A stretch of DNA of 64,000 bases, taken from Microbacterium aurum (lineage in GTDB: Bacteria; Actinomycetota; Actinomycetes; Actinomycetales; Microbacteriaceae). Shown piece after piece: positions 15,096-23,848 of the stretch. The position numbers were made by a program, and so were the translations under genes. Positions within the stretch are counted from its first letter, which is position 1; every line of letters starts with the position of its first letter. The stretch lies in NCBI RefSeq assembly GCF_016907815.1, contig NZ_JAFBCQ010000001.1, positions 1 through 64,000 on the forward strand, in the 5' to 3' direction. A model generated the notes under the pieces. The model ran no database searches, had not been told where the DNA came from, and worked only from the letters and a program-made list of their open reading frames with translations.

Positions 15096-16481
15096 ATGAG
15101 CATGATCACGACCGCCCGCGCGGCCATCATCGGGGAGCCCGAGGTCGTCGAGGACGGCACTCCGATCGCGCAGCAGCCGGCCTGGCTGAGGCTGAAGGAT
15201 GCCGCGACCGCCCTCCAGGACTTGCAGGCGCAGGACGGGTCGATCGCCGACGCCGACTCCCACGACGAGGCCCGCGCCCTCATCGAGACCATCGTCGGCG
15301 CGATCCGCGCACTGACGCCGCTGTTCCCGCACGATGCCGAATACCTCTCGGCATCCGTCCACGATTTCGAGCGTTGGGTCGACTCCGGCCTCGGCGTGCC
15401 CGACTTCCTCGAGTCGCTCGTCGCGTTCCAACCGCAGCAGCACCGTGTCGACGGCCTGCAGCACCTCGTCGTGTTCCCGATGTACACGCAGAACGGGTCG
15501 CGCGACCGCCACGTCGAGGCCGTGCTGTGCGAAGTAATCTGGCCCGAGTTCATCGCGGAGCTCGAGCAGACCTACACCAACGGGCTGTTCGTCTCGCTGC
15601 GGTTCATCGACTTCACCCCCGGCTACGACACCGACTCCGCCGTGCTGTTCCCGGAGACGGTCGCGATGCGCGAGATTCCGGCGTTCACGTGGGGCGCGAT
15701 CTTCCAGGACCGGGAGGCGGCGCGGTACCGGCGCGTGGTGGCCGCGGCATCCGAGATCACGAAGCTCGCGCTTCCCGAACCGGCGGCGCGGATGCTGGCC
15801 GACCAGCAGCTGGCGGAGGAGACCTTCGTCATGTGGGATCTCATCCATGACCGCACGCACATGCGGGGCGATCTGCCGTTCGACCCGTTCATGATCAAGC
15901 AGCGGATGCCGTTCTTCCTCTATTCGCTGGAGGAGCTGCGGTGCGACCTGACGGCGTTCCGCGAGTGCGTCGCGCTCGGCGCGCGCGACGATGCCATCGG
16001 CGAGCACGCGCGGCTCGTGCAGTACGCCGTGATCTTCGACCGCATCTTCCGGTTCGCGATCACCGGCTCGCGCGTGCGCAACTACGACGGGCTCGGCGGT
16101 CAGCTGCTGTTCGCGTGGCTGCACCAGCGCGGCGTGCTGCATTGGACCGACACCGCGCTCGCCTTCGACTGGGACGAGGTGCCGGCGGCGGTGGTCGCGC
16201 TCGGCGACGCGATCGACCGGCTGTACTGGGAGTCGATCGACCGGCCGAAGGTCGCGCACTGGCTCGCCGCGTACGAGCTCGTGCGCAGCGTGCTGACCCC
16301 GCACCCGGCGTCGCAGTGGGCGCGCGGCCTGCCGGGCGACGTGCTCGCCGGGCCGCCGAAGGGGTACACGGATGCCGTGATGGACGACGAGTTCCCCCTG
16401 TCGATGTTCTTCGAAGCCCTCGAGAAGAAGATGCGGGAGGTCATCTCTTCCACCCGCGGCATCACGGGTCGCGATGCCTGA
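15096..16481 (+). CDS. DUF6421-family protein of unknown function
   Basis: This is a 461-residue soluble protein without signal peptide or recognised catalytic motif. I recognise it as the DUF6421 family found in Microbacteriaceae and relatives. Conserved-looking stretches include VVFPMYTQNGSRDR, FVMWDLIHDRTHMRGDLPFDPFMIKQR (with a His/Asp-rich cluster DLIHDRTHMRGD) and NYDGLGGQLLFAWLHQRGVL. The start ATG has GGAGG at 15086-15090, 5 bases upstream. The gene faces an Lrp regulator and is followed on the same strand by an SDR gene, so it may act in a small-molecule pathway with that oxidoreductase. The family assignment is from memory. Confidence 0.75.
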   Translation: MSMITTARAAIIGEPEVVEDGTPIAQQPAWLRLKDAATALQDLQAQDGSIADADSHDEARALIETIVGAIRALTPLFPHDAEYLSASVHDFERWVDSGLGVPDFLESLVAFQPQQHRVDGLQHLVVFPMYTQNGSRDRHVEAVLCEVIWPEFIAELEQTYTNGLFVSLRFIDFTPGYDTDSAVLFPETVAMREIPAFTWGAIFQDREAARYRRVVAAASEITKLALPEPAARMLADQQLAEETFVMWDLIHDRTHMRGDLPFDPFMIKQRMPFFLYSLEELRCDLTAFRECVALGARDDAIGEHARLVQYAVIFDRIFRFAITGSRVRNYDGLGGQLLFAWLHQRGVLHWTDTALAFDWDEVPAAVVALGDAIDRLYWESIDRPKVAHWLAAYELVRSVLTPHPASQWARGLPGDVLAGPPKGYTDAVMDDEFPLSMFFEALEKKMREVISSTRGITGRDA

Positions 16482-16571
16482 GCCCGCCGGGGTGGGGGCC
16501 GCGGCGGCGGCGCGGGCTGCGGGGGCGGGGGCCGGGGCGGCGGGGGCCGCGGGGAGCAGGCCGAGCGCCAT

Positions 16572-16656
16572 CGCCGAGCGGGCCCCTTCGCGCCGAGGGG
16601 GCCCGTTATGGCACGGCGACAAGGGGCTGTCTCGGCGGCAACGGGCGCAGTCGGCG
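16572..16656. repeat. Quartet repeat element with CGCCGAG boxes, copy 1
   Basis: CGCCGAG occurs at 16572 and 16591 (19 bp apart); CTCGGCG at 16631 and GTCGGCG at 16650 (19 bp apart) face them in inverted orientation. A perfect outer pair GCCCCTTCGC (16582-16591) and GCGAAGGGGC (16654-16663) adds to the structure. The 14-mer TCGCCGAGCGGGCC at 16571-16584 recurs exactly at 60798-60811. It lies between the DUF6421 stop and the SDR start. Confidence 0.7.
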
Positions 16657-16697
16657 AAGGGGCTTCGCGCCGCGGCCGCGGCGGCGCGGGGGCGGAC

Positions 16698-17366
16698 GTG
16701 AGCGTGCGGGGGCGGTGTGTGCTCGTGGCGGGGGCGACGAGCGCGAGCGGGGATGCCGCGGTGCGAGCGCTGCGCGCCGCCGGGGCGACGGTGGTCGCGG
16801 TCGGCCGGGATGCCGCGCGGCTCGGCCCGCTAGGCGCGCTCGGCGCGCGGACGGCCGTGTGCGACCTGACCGATGAGGCGGCCGTCGCCGCGCTCTCGGC
16901 GGCGCTGCGCGCGGACGGGGTGCGCGTCGACGGCATCCTGCACCTCGTCGGCGGGTGGCGCGGGGGCGGCGGGATCGCGGGCCAGAGCGACGCGGACTAC
17001 CGCGCACTCGAGGGAGGGCTCACGGCGCTCCGGCACGTGAGCCGGGCGTTCTGGGACGATCTCGTCGCCGCGCCCGCCGCGCGCACCGCGATCGTCTCGT
17101 CGACCGCGGTGGCGCGTCCCCTCGCCGGCGGCGCGAACTACGCCGCCGTGAAAGCCGCCGAGGAGGCCTGGGCGCGCGCGATGGCGCAGGGCTTCGCGAA
17201 GGCCGCGGATGCCGGCGCCTCGGCCGCGGCGTTGCGCGCGGCATCCGTCATCTTTCGGGTGCGCAGTCTCGCGGGGCTCGAAGACGATCTCGCCGCCGCC
17301 TTCGTCGGGCTGTGGGATGCCGAGGCGTCCGCCGTCAACGACCAGGTCATCACCCTCGGGGCGTAG
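16698..17366 (+). CDS. Short-chain dehydrogenase/reductase (SDR) family protein
   Basis: The 222-residue Rossmann protein has the cofactor motif GATSASGDAAVRAL (a GxxxxxG variant of the classical TGxxxGxG), CDLTDE, LHLVGGWRGGGG in place of NNAG, and the active-site pair Y-x3-K in ANYAAVKAAEEAW with an upstream SSTAV. I chose the GTG at 16698; the reading frame upstream translates repeat DNA. It lies 216 bp after the DUF6421 gene on the same strand and may act in the same pathway. Substrate unknown. Confidence 0.8.
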   Translation: MSVRGRCVLVAGATSASGDAAVRALRAAGATVVAVGRDAARLGPLGALGARTAVCDLTDEAAVAALSAALRADGVRVDGILHLVGGWRGGGGIAGQSDADYRALEGGLTALRHVSRAFWDDLVAAPAARTAIVSSTAVARPLAGGANYAAVKAAEEAWARAMAQGFAKAADAGASAAALRAASVIFRVRSLAGLEDDLAAAFVGLWDAEASAVNDQVITLGA

Positions 17367-17388
17367 GCGCCGCGCCGCGCATTCCCTT

Positions 17389-17433
17389 GGCAGTCGTGGC
17401 TGCTACCCCGGGCGGGAAACCACCACAACTGCC
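17389..17433. repeat. GGCAGTNGTGG inverted repeat, copy 1
   Basis: GGCAGTCGTGG (17389-17399) pairs with CCACAACTGCC (17423-17433) at 10 of 11 positions. The 14-mer ACTGCCCAGCCAAC at 17428-17441 recurs exactly at 47416-47429 beside copy 2. It lies between two convergent genes, where it could act as a bidirectional terminator. Confidence 0.7.
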
Positions 17434-17472
17434 CAGCCAACCCCACAGCCCCGGCGGGAGGGGGGCCCGCGG

Positions 17473-18930
17473 CTACGAGCCGGGCTGGTCCGCGGACCCG
17501 CCGCGAACCTGGGCTGCCGACGCCGGCGAAATGGTCCCCGCAGCACCAGCCCCCGTACCCGCACCCGCAGCACCCTCGTCACCCTCGAGCGTCGTCGGCG
17601 CGACGGCGTACTCGGCGGAGAGGATGCGGTAGGACCGGGTCGCGAACGCGAGGGCGCCGATGACGATCATGATGATCCCCGCGAACAGGAACACGAGGGC
17701 GATCCCCCGGCCGACGCCGTCGCCGAGCAGCCATCCCCAGGTGCGGCGTCCGGCGTCGGATTCCATGTACGGGATGATCCAGAACTCCGCGATCGGCGCG
17801 ATGAGGAACGAGGTGATGGGCGCCGCGGACACCTCGATCGCCGCCGCCGCCCCGAACACGCGCCCCTGCTTCTCGAACGGCACGACGCGCTGGATGACCG
17901 TCTGCTCGGCGGCCTCGACCGCCGGAACGAGCGCCATGTAGATCCAGATCCCGAGGACGTACACCCACCACCAGTCGCGGATCGTGAACAGCGCTCCGAC
18001 GAGACCCATCACCATGACCGTGATCAAGAGCGTCCGGATGGGGTTGCGGCCGAGCCCCTTCGCCGCCACGATCGCCCCGCCCGCGATGAACCCGGTCGAG
18101 GTCACGCCGAGCACGACACCCCACCACTCCACCGGGAACAGGGTCAGCCCGTACGGATCCATCAGCGCCATGTACACGCCGCCGATGAGGTTGTTGAACG
18201 TGGAGAAGATGATGAGCGCGAACAGCCCCGGCACCGCACGGATGGCCGCCGCCGCACCGCGCACATCGATGAACTTCGCCTCGGGGTCGCGCTCGGGTTC
18301 GTCCTCCGGCACGCGCAGCATCAGCAGATGCACGAGCGCGACGGCGGTCAGTGCCACCGCGATGACGAGCGTCCATCCCATGCCGAGCAATCCGATCGAC
18401 AGGCCGGAGAAGACGCTCGTGACGAGGAACGCGAGCCCCTGCACAGTGCCGACCATGCCGTTCGCGTTGGCGTGGCGCTCGGTGGGGACGAGCAACGTCA
18501 CCGTCGTCGACAAGGCGATGTTGCGCAGGTTCTCGATGACGGCGCCGGCGAGGATGATGCCGGAGAACAGCCAGAACCACGGGCCGCCGAGATCGAGCAG
18601 TGCCGACTCAGGCTGCACGAGGTACAGCGCGGCGGCCAGGATGAAGGCGGCGAGCGTGATGAGCGCCGACAGCACCATCACCCGGTGTTTGCGGTGGCGG
18701 TCCACGACCGTGCCGAACACCATGCCGAAGATCGCCAGCAGCAGCATGTACGCCCCGCCGATGATGCCGGTCGCGAGCACCGACCGCGTCTGCAGATACA
18801 CCCAGAACGTCAGCGCGAACCACAGGTAGCTCGTGGTGATGTTCGCCACGGCCGTGTTGACGAGCACGTGCACGAACGTGCGCATGCCGTGCGGCGGGAC
18901 GGTGCGAGCGGATGCCGGTGGCTCGGACAT
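17473..18930 (-). CDS. Major facilitator superfamily transporter
   Basis: The 485-residue integral membrane protein has about 12 hydrophobic segments. The MFS motif-A-like loop between helices 2 and 3 reads FGMVFGTVVDRHRKHRVMVLSA, and a central cytoplasmic loop contains VPEDEPERDPEAKF. It resembles the MFS_3/enterobactin-exporter-like (EntS) group, which includes many drug exporters. The C-terminus is Gly/Ala-rich. The ATG at 18930 was chosen because further upstream the frame translates a 24-bp tandem repeat. The substrate cannot be deduced from the neighbours. Confidence 0.85.
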   Translation of the reverse strand: MSEPPASARTVPPHGMRTFVHVLVNTAVANITTSYLWFALTFWVYLQTRSVLATGIIGGAYMLLLAIFGMVFGTVVDRHRKHRVMVLSALITLAAFILAAALYLVQPESALLDLGGPWFWLFSGIILAGAVIENLRNIALSTTVTLLVPTERHANANGMVGTVQGLAFLVTSVFSGLSIGLLGMGWTLVIAVALTAVALVHLLMLRVPEDEPERDPEAKFIDVRGAAAAIRAVPGLFALIIFSTFNNLIGGVYMALMDPYGLTLFPVEWWGVVLGVTSTGFIAGGAIVAAKGLGRNPIRTLLITVMVMGLVGALFTIRDWWWVYVLGIWIYMALVPAVEAAEQTVIQRVVPFEKQGRVFGAAAAIEVSAAPITSFLIAPIAEFWIIPYMESDAGRRTWGWLLGDGVGRGIALVFLFAGIIMIVIGALAFATRSYRILSAEYAVAPTTLEGDEGAAGAGTGAGAAGTISPASAAQVRGGSADQPGS

Positions 18931-18990
18931 ACGGCGAGGGTACGGGAGACCGCCGACATCCGATACGGGGCGAAGCGAGGACGCGGGACC

Positions 18991-19084
18991 CGCACCCACC
19001 CGCGATGCGGAAGCCGCACCCACCCGCGACGCCGGAGGCGCACCCACCCACGACCGCGAAAGCGCCCGCCGGCGACGCGGAAAG
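18991..19084. repeat. 24-bp tandem repeat, about 3.9 units
   Basis: Units start at 18991, 19015, 19039 and 19063, with consensus CGCACCCACCCGCGA plus a variable GCGGAAGC-like tail; the last unit is 22 bp and degenerate. It lies in the control region between the divergent MFS and threonine aldolase genes, ending just before the ltaE start. The flanking AAAGTAGGCTGGAT (19081-19094) resembles a half arm of the CGAAAGCAGG repeat family. Confidence 0.75.
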
Positions 19085-19097
19085 TAGGCTGGATGCC

Positions 19098-20177
19098 GTG
19101 ACCACCCTGCATGACGCGGCCGTCCGCGGCTTCGCGAGCGACAACTACTCCGGCGTCCACCCCGAGGTGCTCGCGGCCATCGCCGCCGCGAACGACGGCC
19201 ACCAGATCGCCTACGGCGAGGATGCGTACACCGCCCGCCTGCAGGAGGTGTTCGCCCACCACTTCGGCGAGGGCGTGCAGGCGTTCCCGGTGTTCAACGG
19301 CACCGGCGCCAACGTCACCGGGCTGCAGTCGATGCTCCCCCGCTGGGGCGCGGTGATCGCGGCATCCACCGCCCACATCAACGTCGACGAGGGCGGGGCA
19401 CCCGAGCGCGTCGCGGGGATCAAGATCCTGAACGTGCCGACCGAGGACGGCAAGCTCACGCCCGACCTCGTCGACCGCGAGGCGTGGGGCTGGGGCGACG
19501 AACACCGCGCGCAGCCGCTCGTCGTGTCGATCACGCAGTCCACCGAGCTCGGCACGCTGTACACGCCCGACGAGATCCGCGCGCTCGCCGACCATGCGCA
19601 CGCGCGCGGCATGCGGCTGCACCTGGACGGGGCGCGCATCTCCAACGCCGCCGCCGCGCTCGATCTGCCGCTGCGCGCGTTCACGACGGATGCCGGGGTC
19701 GACGTGCTCAGCTTCGGCGGCACCAAGAACGGGGCGCTCGGCGCGGAAGCCGTCGTGGTGCTCGACCCCGCGGCATCCGAGGGTCTGACGTATCTGCGCA
19801 AGCTCAACATGCAGCTGAGCTCGAAGATGCGGTTCGTCTCGGCGCAGCTCATCGCCCTGCTCGAGCCCTCAAGCCATCCGGACGGCGACCTGTACCTCCG
19901 GAACGCCCGGCACTCCAACGCGATGGCGCAGCGGCTGCGCGCCGGCGTCGAGGCGGGCCTTGCCGATGGGTCGATCTCGGGCGTCGCCTTCAGCCAGCCG
20001 ACGCAGTCCAACGGGGTGTTCGCGACGCTGCCCGACGGTGTCGCCGATGAGCTGCGGAAGGCGTTCCGGTTCTACGACTGGGACGCGGCGAAGAACGAGG
20101 TCCGCTGGATGTGCTCGTTCGACACCACCGCGGACGACGTCGACGCCTTCGTCGCCGAGCTCGCGCGCCTCACCTGA
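19098..20177 (+). CDS. ltaE: Low-specificity L-threonine aldolase
   Basis: This 359-residue PLP enzyme of fold type I cleaves threonine or allo-threonine to glycine and acetaldehyde. Visible features are DNYSGVHPEVLAAI at the N-terminus, FNGTGANVTGLQS for phosphate binding, the PLP aspartate in LHLDGAR (D177) and the Schiff-base lysine in SFGGTKNGALGAEAV (K210). The GTG at 19098 gives the normal family length. A 20-bp palindrome 5 bp after the stop probably terminates it. It is divergent from the MFS gene. Confidence 0.93.
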   Translation: MTTLHDAAVRGFASDNYSGVHPEVLAAIAAANDGHQIAYGEDAYTARLQEVFAHHFGEGVQAFPVFNGTGANVTGLQSMLPRWGAVIAASTAHINVDEGGAPERVAGIKILNVPTEDGKLTPDLVDREAWGWGDEHRAQPLVVSITQSTELGTLYTPDEIRALADHAHARGMRLHLDGARISNAAAALDLPLRAFTTDAGVDVLSFGGTKNGALGAEAVVVLDPAASEGLTYLRKLNMQLSSKMRFVSAQLIALLEPSSHPDGDLYLRNARHSNAMAQRLRAGVEAGLADGSISGVAFSQPTQSNGVFATLPDGVADELRKAFRFYDWDAAKNEVRWMCSFDTTADDVDAFVAELARLT

Positions 20178-20181
20178 CGCC

Positions 20182-20201
20182 GGGCCCGCCGCGGCGGGCC
20201 C
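20182..20201. terminator. Perfect 20-bp palindrome, probable bidirectional terminator
   Basis: GGGCCCGCCGCGGCGGGCCC lies 5 bp past the ltaE stop and 30 bp before the end of the convergent gene at 20231. There is no U-tract, which is usual for high-GC actinobacteria. Confidence 0.6.
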
Positions 20202-20230
20202 ATCCCGGCCGCCGCCCCGCCGCGCCGCGA

Positions 20231-20467
20231 TCAGCGGCGGAGCGCGGCGAGCACGTCGATGAGGGCTTCCGGGCCGCCGACGTTGCCGGGCACCACGACG
20301 TAGAGGCGCTCCTCGCCCTCGGCTGAGACGAGGTCCCACACCGAGACGCCGGGCAGCACCTGCCCGCGCACGAGCGCGCGGCTGGCGCCGACCCCGGTGC
20401 GGCCGAGCTCGTCAGTCCGCGGTGGGTGCCTCCGCGGCGTCGTCGGCGGATGCCGGGGCCGCGGCAT
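20231..20467 (-). CDS. Small hypothetical protein overlapping the end of the DivIVA-like gene
   Basis: The last roughly 50 codons (from VRGQVLPGVSVWDLV to the stop) have the strong G/C third-position bias of real genes here and a protein-like composition. I do not recognise a family. The ATG at 20467 would overlap the DivIVA-like gene by 56 bp and gives a Pro/Arg-rich start that may be only the overlapping frame; a GTG about 27 codons in is an alternative. It could also be the tail of a once longer gene. Confidence 0.45.
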   Translation of the reverse strand: MPRPRHPPTTPRRHPPRTDELGRTGVGASRALVRGQVLPGVSVWDLVSAEGEERLYVVVPGNVGGPEALIDVLAALRR

Positions 20468-21668
20468 CCGGTCGGATCAGCTCCTTGACCTCGCTCATGA
20501 AACTCGTCAGCTGCTGCTGCTGCCAGCGCAGCTGCCGCGTCCGGTCCTCCGCGTCGCGCAGGACGGACTGCGAGTGCGCCGTCACGGTGTCGATGATCTT
20601 CTGCGCCTTGGTGCCGGCGCGGTCGAGGATCTCGCGGGCGCGCAGCTTCGCATCCGCCTCGAGCTGCTGCGACTGCGCGCGCATCAGCTTGTCGAAGTCA
20701 TCGGCCTTCGCCGTGATGCGCTGCGCGTGCTCGAGCGAGGCGGCCACCTGGTCGTTGGCGTCCTGCGTGATGCGCTCGGCGTGGGCGACGGCCTGGTTGT
20801 GCAGCACGAGGAATTCCTGCTGCGCGTCGTCCTGGCGGCGGGTCAGCGACTCCTCGAACTCCAGCGCGCGCATCCGCTGCTCGCGCACCGCCTCCTCCGC
20901 CTCGGCACGCGCCTGTTCGGTCTCGCGCGCGACGAGGGAGCGCAGCGCCGCCGCACCCTTCTCCGCCTCGGTGCGGATCGCGGCGGCCTCCTGCTCGGCC
21001 TGCGTCACCTTCTCGTCGGCGTGGGCGCGCTCGCGCTCAAGCTGCGCCTGGTGCGCGGTCAGCTCGGTCTCGATGCGCAGCCGGGCCTGCTGCGCGTCGG
21101 ACTCCGCCTGCGACAGCAGCACATCGGCATCCGCCTGGGCCTGCGCACGCCGGGTCGCGATCTCCTCACGCGCAGCCTCGAGCAGCCGGTCGGCCTGTAC
21201 GCTCGCGTTCTTGATGATGACGCTCGCCTGCTCCTCGGCGACGCGGAGGACCTCCTCGAACCGCTCTCGGCCCTTCGTGGACTCGTCGGCCGCGTTCACC
21301 AGCTCATCGCTGAGGGTCGCGACCTTCTCCTCGGCATTGCTGGCCTTGGCGGCCTCCACCGCGAGGTCGGCCTCGAGCGCGGCGACGCGGGAGTGGAGAT
21401 CGTCGATCGTGGCGAGGTGGGTCTTGATCGTCGCGACGGCGCGGCGGTACTTGTCCTTCAGCTGCGCGAGCTCTTCGGAGTGACCGCTGCGGGCCGCGGT
21501 GAGCTCGGCCATCGCGGCGTCGACCTCGGCCTTGTCGTAGCCGCGGAAGGTCGTCGTGAACGACCCGGATGCGGCGGGAGGTCCTGCCATGAGCTCGTCG
21601 AACGGCGACGTGTCGGCGCTGTCGTCGCGGGTGGGCTGCTGGTCGGACTCGGACGGCACATGGGACAC
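20412..21668 (-). CDS. DivIVA-domain coiled-coil protein
   Basis: The 418-residue cytoplasmic protein has the DivIVA N-terminal signature SFTTTFRGYDKAEVDAAMAEL (near residue 40), followed by about 330 residues of Ala/Glu/Gln/Arg-rich continuous coiled coil. DivIVA/Wag31 proteins recognise curved membrane and organise polar growth in actinobacteria. This protein lacks the short Wag31 length and is nearer the extended coiled-coil paralogues. The GTG start at 21668 follows GGAG by 7 bases. Confidence 0.82.
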   Translation of the reverse strand: MSHVPSESDQQPTRDDSADTSPFDELMAGPPAASGSFTTTFRGYDKAEVDAAMAELTAARSGHSEELAQLKDKYRRAVATIKTHLATIDDLHSRVAALEADLAVEAAKASNAEEKVATLSDELVNAADESTKGRERFEEVLRVAEEQASVIIKNASVQADRLLEAAREEIATRRAQAQADADVLLSQAESDAQQARLRIETELTAHQAQLERERAHADEKVTQAEQEAAAIRTEAEKGAAALRSLVARETEQARAEAEEAVREQRMRALEFEESLTRRQDDAQQEFLVLHNQAVAHAERITQDANDQVAASLEHAQRITAKADDFDKLMRAQSQQLEADAKLRAREILDRAGTKAQKIIDTVTAHSQSVLRDAEDRTRQLRWQQQQLTSFMSEVKELIRPDAAAPASADDAAEAPTAD

Positions 21669-21772
21669 GGGGGTCTCCGCTTCGGCGCGGGCGGCGCGGG
21701 GGCGACTCCGGGTGGGGGATCGTCGGCTCGGGCAGCCGACAGGGGGAAGGATACCGGAAGCGGGGCGGGTTC

Positions 21773-23737
21773 TCAGCGCCCGGCGAGCCACTCCCGGTAG
21801 GCGTCGAATCCGTAGTCCCGGCCGAGGAAGGCTCGCACCAGATCGGCGGCGTCCCGGCTGCCGCCGGGCTCGAGGATCTCGCGGCGGTAGCGGGCGGCCG
21901 CGTCGGGGTTCATGAGGTCGCCGCCGAAGCCCGAGAGCAGGTCGCGTGCGATGACGAGGGACCACTGGTACGTGTAATAGCAGGCGCCGTAGCCGGTGAG
22001 GTGACCGAACCCGGCGTAGGGGTGCCGCCCGCGCAGCGGCTTCACCGGACTCGTCGCGTCGTACCAGTGCTCGGTCGCCGCCTGCAGGTCGGCGGGCCGG
22101 TCCACGTGCAGGTGGTAGGAGACCTGGGCGTGACCGAGCTGGCGGCGCACCTCGAGGGCGCGACCGAAGCCGTCGGCGACCTTCATCCGCTCGACGAGGT
22201 CGGCGGGGATCGGCTCGCCGTCGGCGTTGGCGGTGAAGCTCGAGAGGACACCGGCATCCCACGCCCACTCCTCCAGCAGCTGACTCGGCGCCTCGACGAA
22301 GTCCCACTCCGTCGCGACGCCGGTGAAGCGGGCGAAGCGCTGCGCGCCGCCGAGGATGTCGTGGACGAGGTGGCCGAACTCGTGGAAGAACGTCACGACC
22401 TCGTCGTGCGTCATGAGTCCCCGCGCGAAGTTGCACAGCAGCACGGCCTCGGGGAGCACGCGCCCCGCCACGCCCTGCGCCAGGCCGAAGCAGGCGGCGT
22501 GCGTGTACTTGCCGTCACGGGGATGCAGATCGAGGTGGATCCGGCCGAGTCGCGCCCCGGCGCGCACGACATCGTAGGAGTGGACGTCGGCGTGCCAGGT
22601 GGGGACGTCGACCGGCACGTACTCGACATCGAGCAGGCGGCCGGTCGTGGCGAGCAGTCCCGGCAGCACGCGGTCGAAGCGGAAGTAGGAGCGCACGAGC
22701 TGCGCGTCGACGTCGTGACGCTCGCCGCGCAGCGTGCTCAGCAGATAGAAGAGGTCGGCGATGGTGACCTCGGTGGCGTCCGGGTCGTCCTGCTGCAGGC
22801 GCGCGAGCAGGATGCCGTACTCGCGCTGCGCGGCGTCGGCGGAGGCCTCGTCCAGTCGGTCGAGGAACTCGGCGATGGCGCGCCCGCCGTTCTTGCCGCC
22901 GCCGCCGATCATGCGCGGCTCGGTCTCGTAGTCGGCCCAGTCGCCGTAGCCGAGCAGACCGGCCCGCTCCGCGCGGACGGCGAGGAGTTCGGCCAGGACG
23001 GGGTCGTTCTCCGGCCAGGCGAGGTCGTTGTAGGCGGCGACGATCGCCGTGCGGGTGGCGCGGTCGCGGGCGTACTCGCGCACCGGCATGAGGTCGGGGT
23101 AGTCGGTCGTGAGCACGACGAGGCCGTCGTCGCCGACGGGATGCGCGTCGAGGAAGTCCTGCGGCAGCCCCGCGAGCGCCTCGGGCGTCACGCGGATCTC
23201 ACGGCGGCCGTCGCGGATGTTGCGGGAGAAGGTCAGGCTCAGCTCCGTGTCGCGGTCGGTGAGCTCGCGCACGCGTTCGCGCTCGGCGTCGGGGAGGTCG
23301 ACGCCGCCGCGGCGGAAATCCTGGAGCACCTTCGCGAGCAGGCGCCGCTGCTGGTCGTCGAGGTCGGCGGCGGTTGCGGCGGCGTCGGCGGGTTCGGCAG
23401 CGGCGTCGGCGGCGGCCATCGCCTGAAAGAGATCGCGGTCGAGCAGGCGGGATGCCGAGAGGGCTTCGAGCCGCTGGACCTGCTCTTCAGCGATCGCGCG
23501 CACCGCGGCATCCGGATGGGCCTCGCTGAGCAGGTAAGACTCGTTCGTGGCTGCGAGGAGCGCGATCTCGGCGTCGTTCCACAGCTCCAGCCGCGCGGCG
23601 GCGTCGAGGTCGGTCCCGGCCACCAGCCGGGCGTCGACGTCGGCGACGACAGCAACCGCCGCCGTCGGCCGCTCGGTCGCGAAGGCGGTCCAGCCGGCCG
23701 GGTCGGTCGGGAAGGCGAGGGGCTCGGGCGTGGTCAT
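21773..23737 (-). CDS. M3-family zinc oligopeptidase
   Basis: This 654-residue cytoplasmic metallopeptidase of the thimet oligopeptidase/Dcp family has the zinc motif HEFGH at residues 452-456 (VTFFHEFGHLVHDIL) and the downstream glutamate ligand in DFVEAPSQLLEEW. The C-terminal GFGHLTGYGACYYTYQWSLVIARDL carries the family's substrate-binding Tyr/His residues. Such enzymes degrade peptides of roughly 4-17 residues. The full length is preserved and no signal peptide is present. A CGAGAC quartet lies just upstream of the start. Confidence 0.93.
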   Translation of the reverse strand: MTTPEPLAFPTDPAGWTAFATERPTAAVAVVADVDARLVAGTDLDAAARLELWNDAEIALLAATNESYLLSEAHPDAAVRAIAEEQVQRLEALSASRLLDRDLFQAMAAADAAAEPADAAATAADLDDQQRRLLAKVLQDFRRGGVDLPDAERERVRELTDRDTELSLTFSRNIRDGRREIRVTPEALAGLPQDFLDAHPVGDDGLVVLTTDYPDLMPVREYARDRATRTAIVAAYNDLAWPENDPVLAELLAVRAERAGLLGYGDWADYETEPRMIGGGGKNGGRAIAEFLDRLDEASADAAQREYGILLARLQQDDPDATEVTIADLFYLLSTLRGERHDVDAQLVRSYFRFDRVLPGLLATTGRLLDVEYVPVDVPTWHADVHSYDVVRAGARLGRIHLDLHPRDGKYTHAACFGLAQGVAGRVLPEAVLLCNFARGLMTHDEVVTFFHEFGHLVHDILGGAQRFARFTGVATEWDFVEAPSQLLEEWAWDAGVLSSFTANADGEPIPADLVERMKVADGFGRALEVRRQLGHAQVSYHLHVDRPADLQAATEHWYDATSPVKPLRGRHPYAGFGHLTGYGACYYTYQWSLVIARDLLSGFGGDLMNPDAAARYRREILEPGGSRDAADLVRAFLGRDYGFDAYREWLAGR

Positions 23738-23767
23738 GAGCTCGAGCCTACGCGGGCACCCGATCGC

Positions 23768-23834
23768 CGAGACGGGGAATCCGCGACGAGACGGAACGCG
23801 TGGCGTCCCGTCTCGTCGCGGATGTGCCGTCTCG
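23768..23834. repeat. CGAGAC quartet element, copy 2
   Basis: CGAGAC at 23768 and 23787 and GTCTCG at 23810 and 23829, all pairs 19 bp apart; total 67 bp. The inner stem is a perfect 16 bp: ATCCGCGACGAGACGG (23779-23794) with CCGTCTCGTCGCGGAT (23808-23823). Stem bases outside the boxes differ from copy 1 yet pair fully. It lies in the 111-bp gap between the stop of the AlbA_2 gene and the start of the M3 peptidase gene, both leftward. Confidence 0.85.
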
Positions 23835-23848
23835 CGGGGCGCGAGCGG

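Noticed and set aside
14397..16622. Minus-strand frame running through the repeat array and opposite DUF6421
   Set aside because: It translates repeat DNA and the antisense of DUF6421; the Lrp gene lies in another frame with a clear start.
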